NCBI GenBank assembly: GCA_900545725.1
Contig: URAI01000112.1
Coordinates: 1-7,328 of the forward strand
Origin: an uncultured Eubacterium sp.
GTDB lineage: Bacteria; Bacillota; Clostridia; Lachnospirales; Lachnospiraceae
Reading direction: 5' to 3'
Length of the DNA stretch: 7,328 bases
Made by a program: the position numbers and the translations under genes
In this document: piece by piece, positions 6,282 to 7,328 of the stretch
Position numbering within the stretch: position 1 is the first letter of the stretch
How the letters are laid out: the number at the start of each line of letters is the position of its first letter
The notes under the pieces: generated by a model
What the model was told of the DNA's origin: nothing
The model's input: the letters and a program-made list of their open reading frames with translations, nothing else
Databases searched by the model: none

Positions 6282-6737
6282 TTATTCCTGTACCGGCATC
6301 TCAGCATTAACATCAATTCCTCTCGGTGCAACTGGTGTTGAGAATACTATCTGTGTACTTGTACGCCCAAACTTCTGAAGCTGTCCTATAAATGTATCAA
6401 GCTCCATCGTGCTTGGAAATACTACCTTTAAAAGCATTGAATACGTTCCCGTTACACAGTTACATTCTACAACATTAGGGCATGACTTGATAAATGGATA
6501 AAATTCCGGCTTCTGGACAGGTGCAACCTCAAGATTAATAAATGCCGTAATATGATATCCCAGCTTTAGCTGATTGACCTTTACTTCATAGCCTTCAATA
6601 ATCTCTTCTTTTTCAAGTCGTTCAATTCTTGCAGAAACTGCCGGTGATGATAAAAATACATTTTCTGCCAGAGCCTTAAGCGGCATTCTTGCATTCTGCT
6701 GTAAAAGTGTAATTAATTTCTTATCAATCTTATCCAT
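6282..6737 (-). CDS. Lrp/AsnC family transcriptional regulator
   Basis: 151 residues, the normal length for a feast/famine regulator. The N-terminal winged helix-turn-helix spans about 3-50: L-I-T-L-L-Q-Q-N-A-R, the recognition helix near S30-P-A-V-S-A-R-I-E-R-L-E, and E-I-I-E-G-Y. The RAM (ligand-binding and oligomerisation) domain covers about 62-138, with I-N-L-E-V, V-V-E-C-N-C-V-T-G97-T-Y, M-L-L-K-V and a closing beta strand. These proteins form dimers to octamers, usually bind amino acids, and act on amino acid metabolism genes. Its effector cannot be read from the sequence. The ilvBN operon 4 kb away makes a branched-chain amino acid role possible but not shown. GGAGGA at 6745-6750, seven bases before the ATG, supports the start. 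It is a single-gene unit ending at the terminator at 6210-6247. The specific symbol lrp is not justified. Confidence 0.93.
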   Translation of the reverse strand: MDKIDKKLITLLQQNARMPLKALAENVFLSSPAVSARIERLEKEEIIEGYEVKVNQLKLGYHITAFINLEVAPVQKPEFYPFIKSCPNVVECNCVTGTYSMLLKVVFPSTMELDTFIGQLQKFGRTSTQIVFSTPVAPRGIDVNAEMPVQE

Positions 6738-6744
6738 AAAAATA

Positions 6745-6750
6745 TCCTCC
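6745..6750 (-). promoter_or_regulatory. Ribosome binding site of the Lrp/AsnC gene
   Basis: GGAGGA lies seven bases upstream of the ATG at 6737, ideal spacing, and decides this start codon. Confidence 0.85.
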
Positions 6751-6796
6751 GATTCTAATTTACCGCTTGCTTCTACTAATACTCATATATTAAATA

Positions 6797-6824
6797 TTAT
6801 CAAAATATAGAATAAGGGGACAAT
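6797..6824 (-). promoter_or_regulatory. Possible promoter of the Lrp/AsnC gene
   Basis: TTGTCC (6818-6823) and GATAAT (about 6796-6801) are 16 bp apart, matching the consensus at four and five of six positions. The -35 would lie in the arm of the inverted repeat at 6814-6866. An ATATTTAATAT palindrome (6787-6797) sits at or just after the -10. This is weak evidence in AT-rich DNA. Confidence 0.35.
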
Positions 6825-6866
6825 CTTAAAGAAGTATAAAAATACCTCCTTAAAAATTGTCCCCTT
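6814..6866. repeat. Long imperfect inverted repeat upstream of the Lrp/AsnC gene
   Basis: AAGGGGACAAT (6814-6824) pairs perfectly with ATTGTCCCCTT (6856-6866). Inside, TTAA/TTAA, AAG/CTT-like and GTAT/ATAC pairings extend the stem almost to an AAAA loop. Transcribed from either strand this would fold into a 53-nt hairpin. The T tracts behind it are short (TTT on plus, TTATTCT on minus), so it is only a mediocre terminator. It could be a processed mRNA hairpin, a terminator relic or a small repeat element; copy number elsewhere is unknown. Confidence 0.7.
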
Positions 6867-6867
6867 T

Positions 6868-7167
6868 GACAAACGCTTTAATTTATTATCAATATACACC
6901 ATAGCTTTAATTTTAGCAAGTATTTTTTTTAAATATTTTAACTAAAAGTGTATTGTACTTAATTTTATAATCTTATATTTCAATTATATTCTTTTAATAC
7001 CATTTATAAAACACTGCAGATTATGCTGATTATTGTTTTATTTGTACAAATATTATTTTTAATATTTTTTATATAAACCTCATCAACAAATCATTTTATG
7101 ATAATAACCTGCACTTTAACATTTTTTTGCTGTCATACATATTCTTATCAGCCCTGCCTCTTGTATC
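6868..7167. other. AT-rich gene-free stretch
   Basis: About 300 bp of very AT-rich DNA between the inverted repeat and the insertion-sequence end. I see no open frame with an RBS and no RNA gene. It contains a 10-bp perfect palindrome TTTGTACAAA (7041-7050) running into a hairpin, AAATATTA (7048-7055) and TAATATTT (7060-7067) around TTTT. Both may be chance in such composition. The last bases, next to the element, are host flank and would supply the omegaRNA guide. Confidence 0.6.
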
Positions 7168-7328
7168 GTGAACTACCCATTGTCTAAAGCCAATGGGCTT
7201 CCTGCTTCAGCGACCTCGTGTCTCCGCTCCGCTTCGGTCGGCTCAAAACCAACGTTCACTGAACGTCGTTCCCCCTACTATCTCCACAGGCGTTAATTGG
7301 GGCAGTCCCTGCCCTATATATTTCTTTA
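7168..7328 (-). mobile_element. Right end of an IS200/IS605-family element (partial)
   Basis: The base composition rises abruptly at about 7168, from almost pure AT to GC-rich, structured DNA. On the minus strand the tail of a TnpB gene is followed by about 90 bp containing several hairpins. The last is CCCATTG/CAATGGG (7191-7197 with 7176-7182), followed by GTAGTTCAC. That layout, with subterminal hairpin and GTAGTTCAC-like end, is familiar from right ends of IS605/IS1341-type elements in Clostridia. The exact boundary near 7168 is inferred. The rest of the element, and whether a TnpA gene is present, lies beyond the window. Confidence 0.85.
7168..7328 (-). ncRNA. TnpB-associated omegaRNA scaffold, 3' part
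   Basis: In IS200/IS605 elements an RNA overlapping the 3' end of tnpB and the right end guides the TnpB nuclease. Here the minus strand offers successive foldable segments: ACGTTC/GAACGT around AGT straddling the tnpB stop (7252-7266), CGACC/GGTCG (7236-7240 with 7211-7215) enclosing a GCGGA direct repeat, and the terminal CCCATTG/CAATGGG hairpin (7176-7197). The 5' end would lie within tnpB and is not in view. The guide would start just past GTTCAC, near 7167 reading downwards. This is inferred from the family; expression is not shown. Confidence 0.65.
7256..7328 (-). CDS. tnpB: TnpB/OrfB RNA-guided nuclease, C-terminal end (partial)
   Basis: Only the last 23 codons and the TGA stop (7256-7258) lie in the window; the gene continues past the right edge. 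The readable peptide is KEIYRAGTAPINACGDSRG followed by NDVQ. The R-A-G-T-x-x-I-N-A-C-G-D block is a hallmark of the C-terminus of IS200/IS605 TnpB proteins, just after the zinc finger and final RuvC residue. TnpB is the RNA-guided DNA nuclease regarded as an ancestor of Cas12. Whether the full gene is intact cannot be judged here. Its reading direction, toward the Lrp/AsnC gene, agrees with the right-end structure that follows the stop. Confidence 0.85.
   Translation of the reverse strand, partial: KEIYRAGTAPINACGDSRGNDVQ

Noticed and set aside
6282..6737. The Lrp/AsnC protein as the known leucine regulator Lrp
   Set aside because: The family has many paralogues with different effectors. 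Nothing in the sequence fixes leucine binding, so only the family name is given.
7176..7240. CRISPR repeat or ordinary terminator in the GC-rich hairpins
   Set aside because: There are no spaced direct repeats, no T run follows the CCCATTG/CAATGGG hairpin, and the adjoining TnpB tail explains the structures as an IS605-type right end.

Overview
The window is AT-rich chromosomal DNA with every recognisable gene on the minus strand. The organism is most likely a low-GC Firmicute of class Clostridia, plausibly a Lachnospiraceae relative. That placement is an inference from the base composition, strong AGGAGG-type ribosome binding sites, a T-box leader on a branched-chain amino acid operon, and the protein sequences; no database search was possible.

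Read in the direction of transcription (high to low coordinates), the window opens with the tail of an IS200/IS605-family element (7168-7328). It holds the last 23 codons of a TnpB/OrfB gene and a GC-rich structured right end of the kind that forms the scaffold of the TnpB-associated omegaRNA. An AT-rich stretch without genes follows (about 6868-7167), then a long imperfect inverted repeat (6814-6866). Next comes a stand-alone Lrp/AsnC-family regulator gene (6282-6737) closed by a rho-independent terminator.

A three-gene unit runs from 6163 to 2744: a MoxR-type AAA+ ATPase, a DUF58 protein, and a multi-spanning membrane protein. The last resembles the TgpA/DUF4129 partner usual in such clusters but lacks the transglutaminase core. 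The genes abut with no bases between stop and start codons, so they are very probably co-transcribed and translationally coupled. The unit probably serves an envelope-associated chaperone or maturation role; its substrate cannot be read from the sequence.

The last third is a branched-chain amino acid operon. A good sigma-A promoter (2670-2698) starts a leader of about 320 nt that is a complete T-box riboswitch: Stem I with AGUA motif and specifier loop, T-box sequence, antiterminator, and terminator with a long U run. Aligned on the conserved Stem I features, the specifier codon reads GUA (valine). The leader controls ilvB (acetolactate synthase catalytic subunit, 574 aa) and ilvN (regulatory subunit, 172 aa). 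The enzyme pair makes the first common intermediate of valine, leucine and isoleucine synthesis. Its expression should rise when tRNA-Val is uncharged, and its activity should be inhibited by valine through the ACT domain of IlvN.

The most notable points are a five-cysteine insertion and an unusual Asn near the ThDP site of IlvB, the valine specifier, a 25-bp dyad just upstream of the ilvB promoter that could be an operator, the missing transglutaminase domain, and the readable 3' end and putative guide of a TnpB omegaRNA. I found no clearly new multi-gene system.
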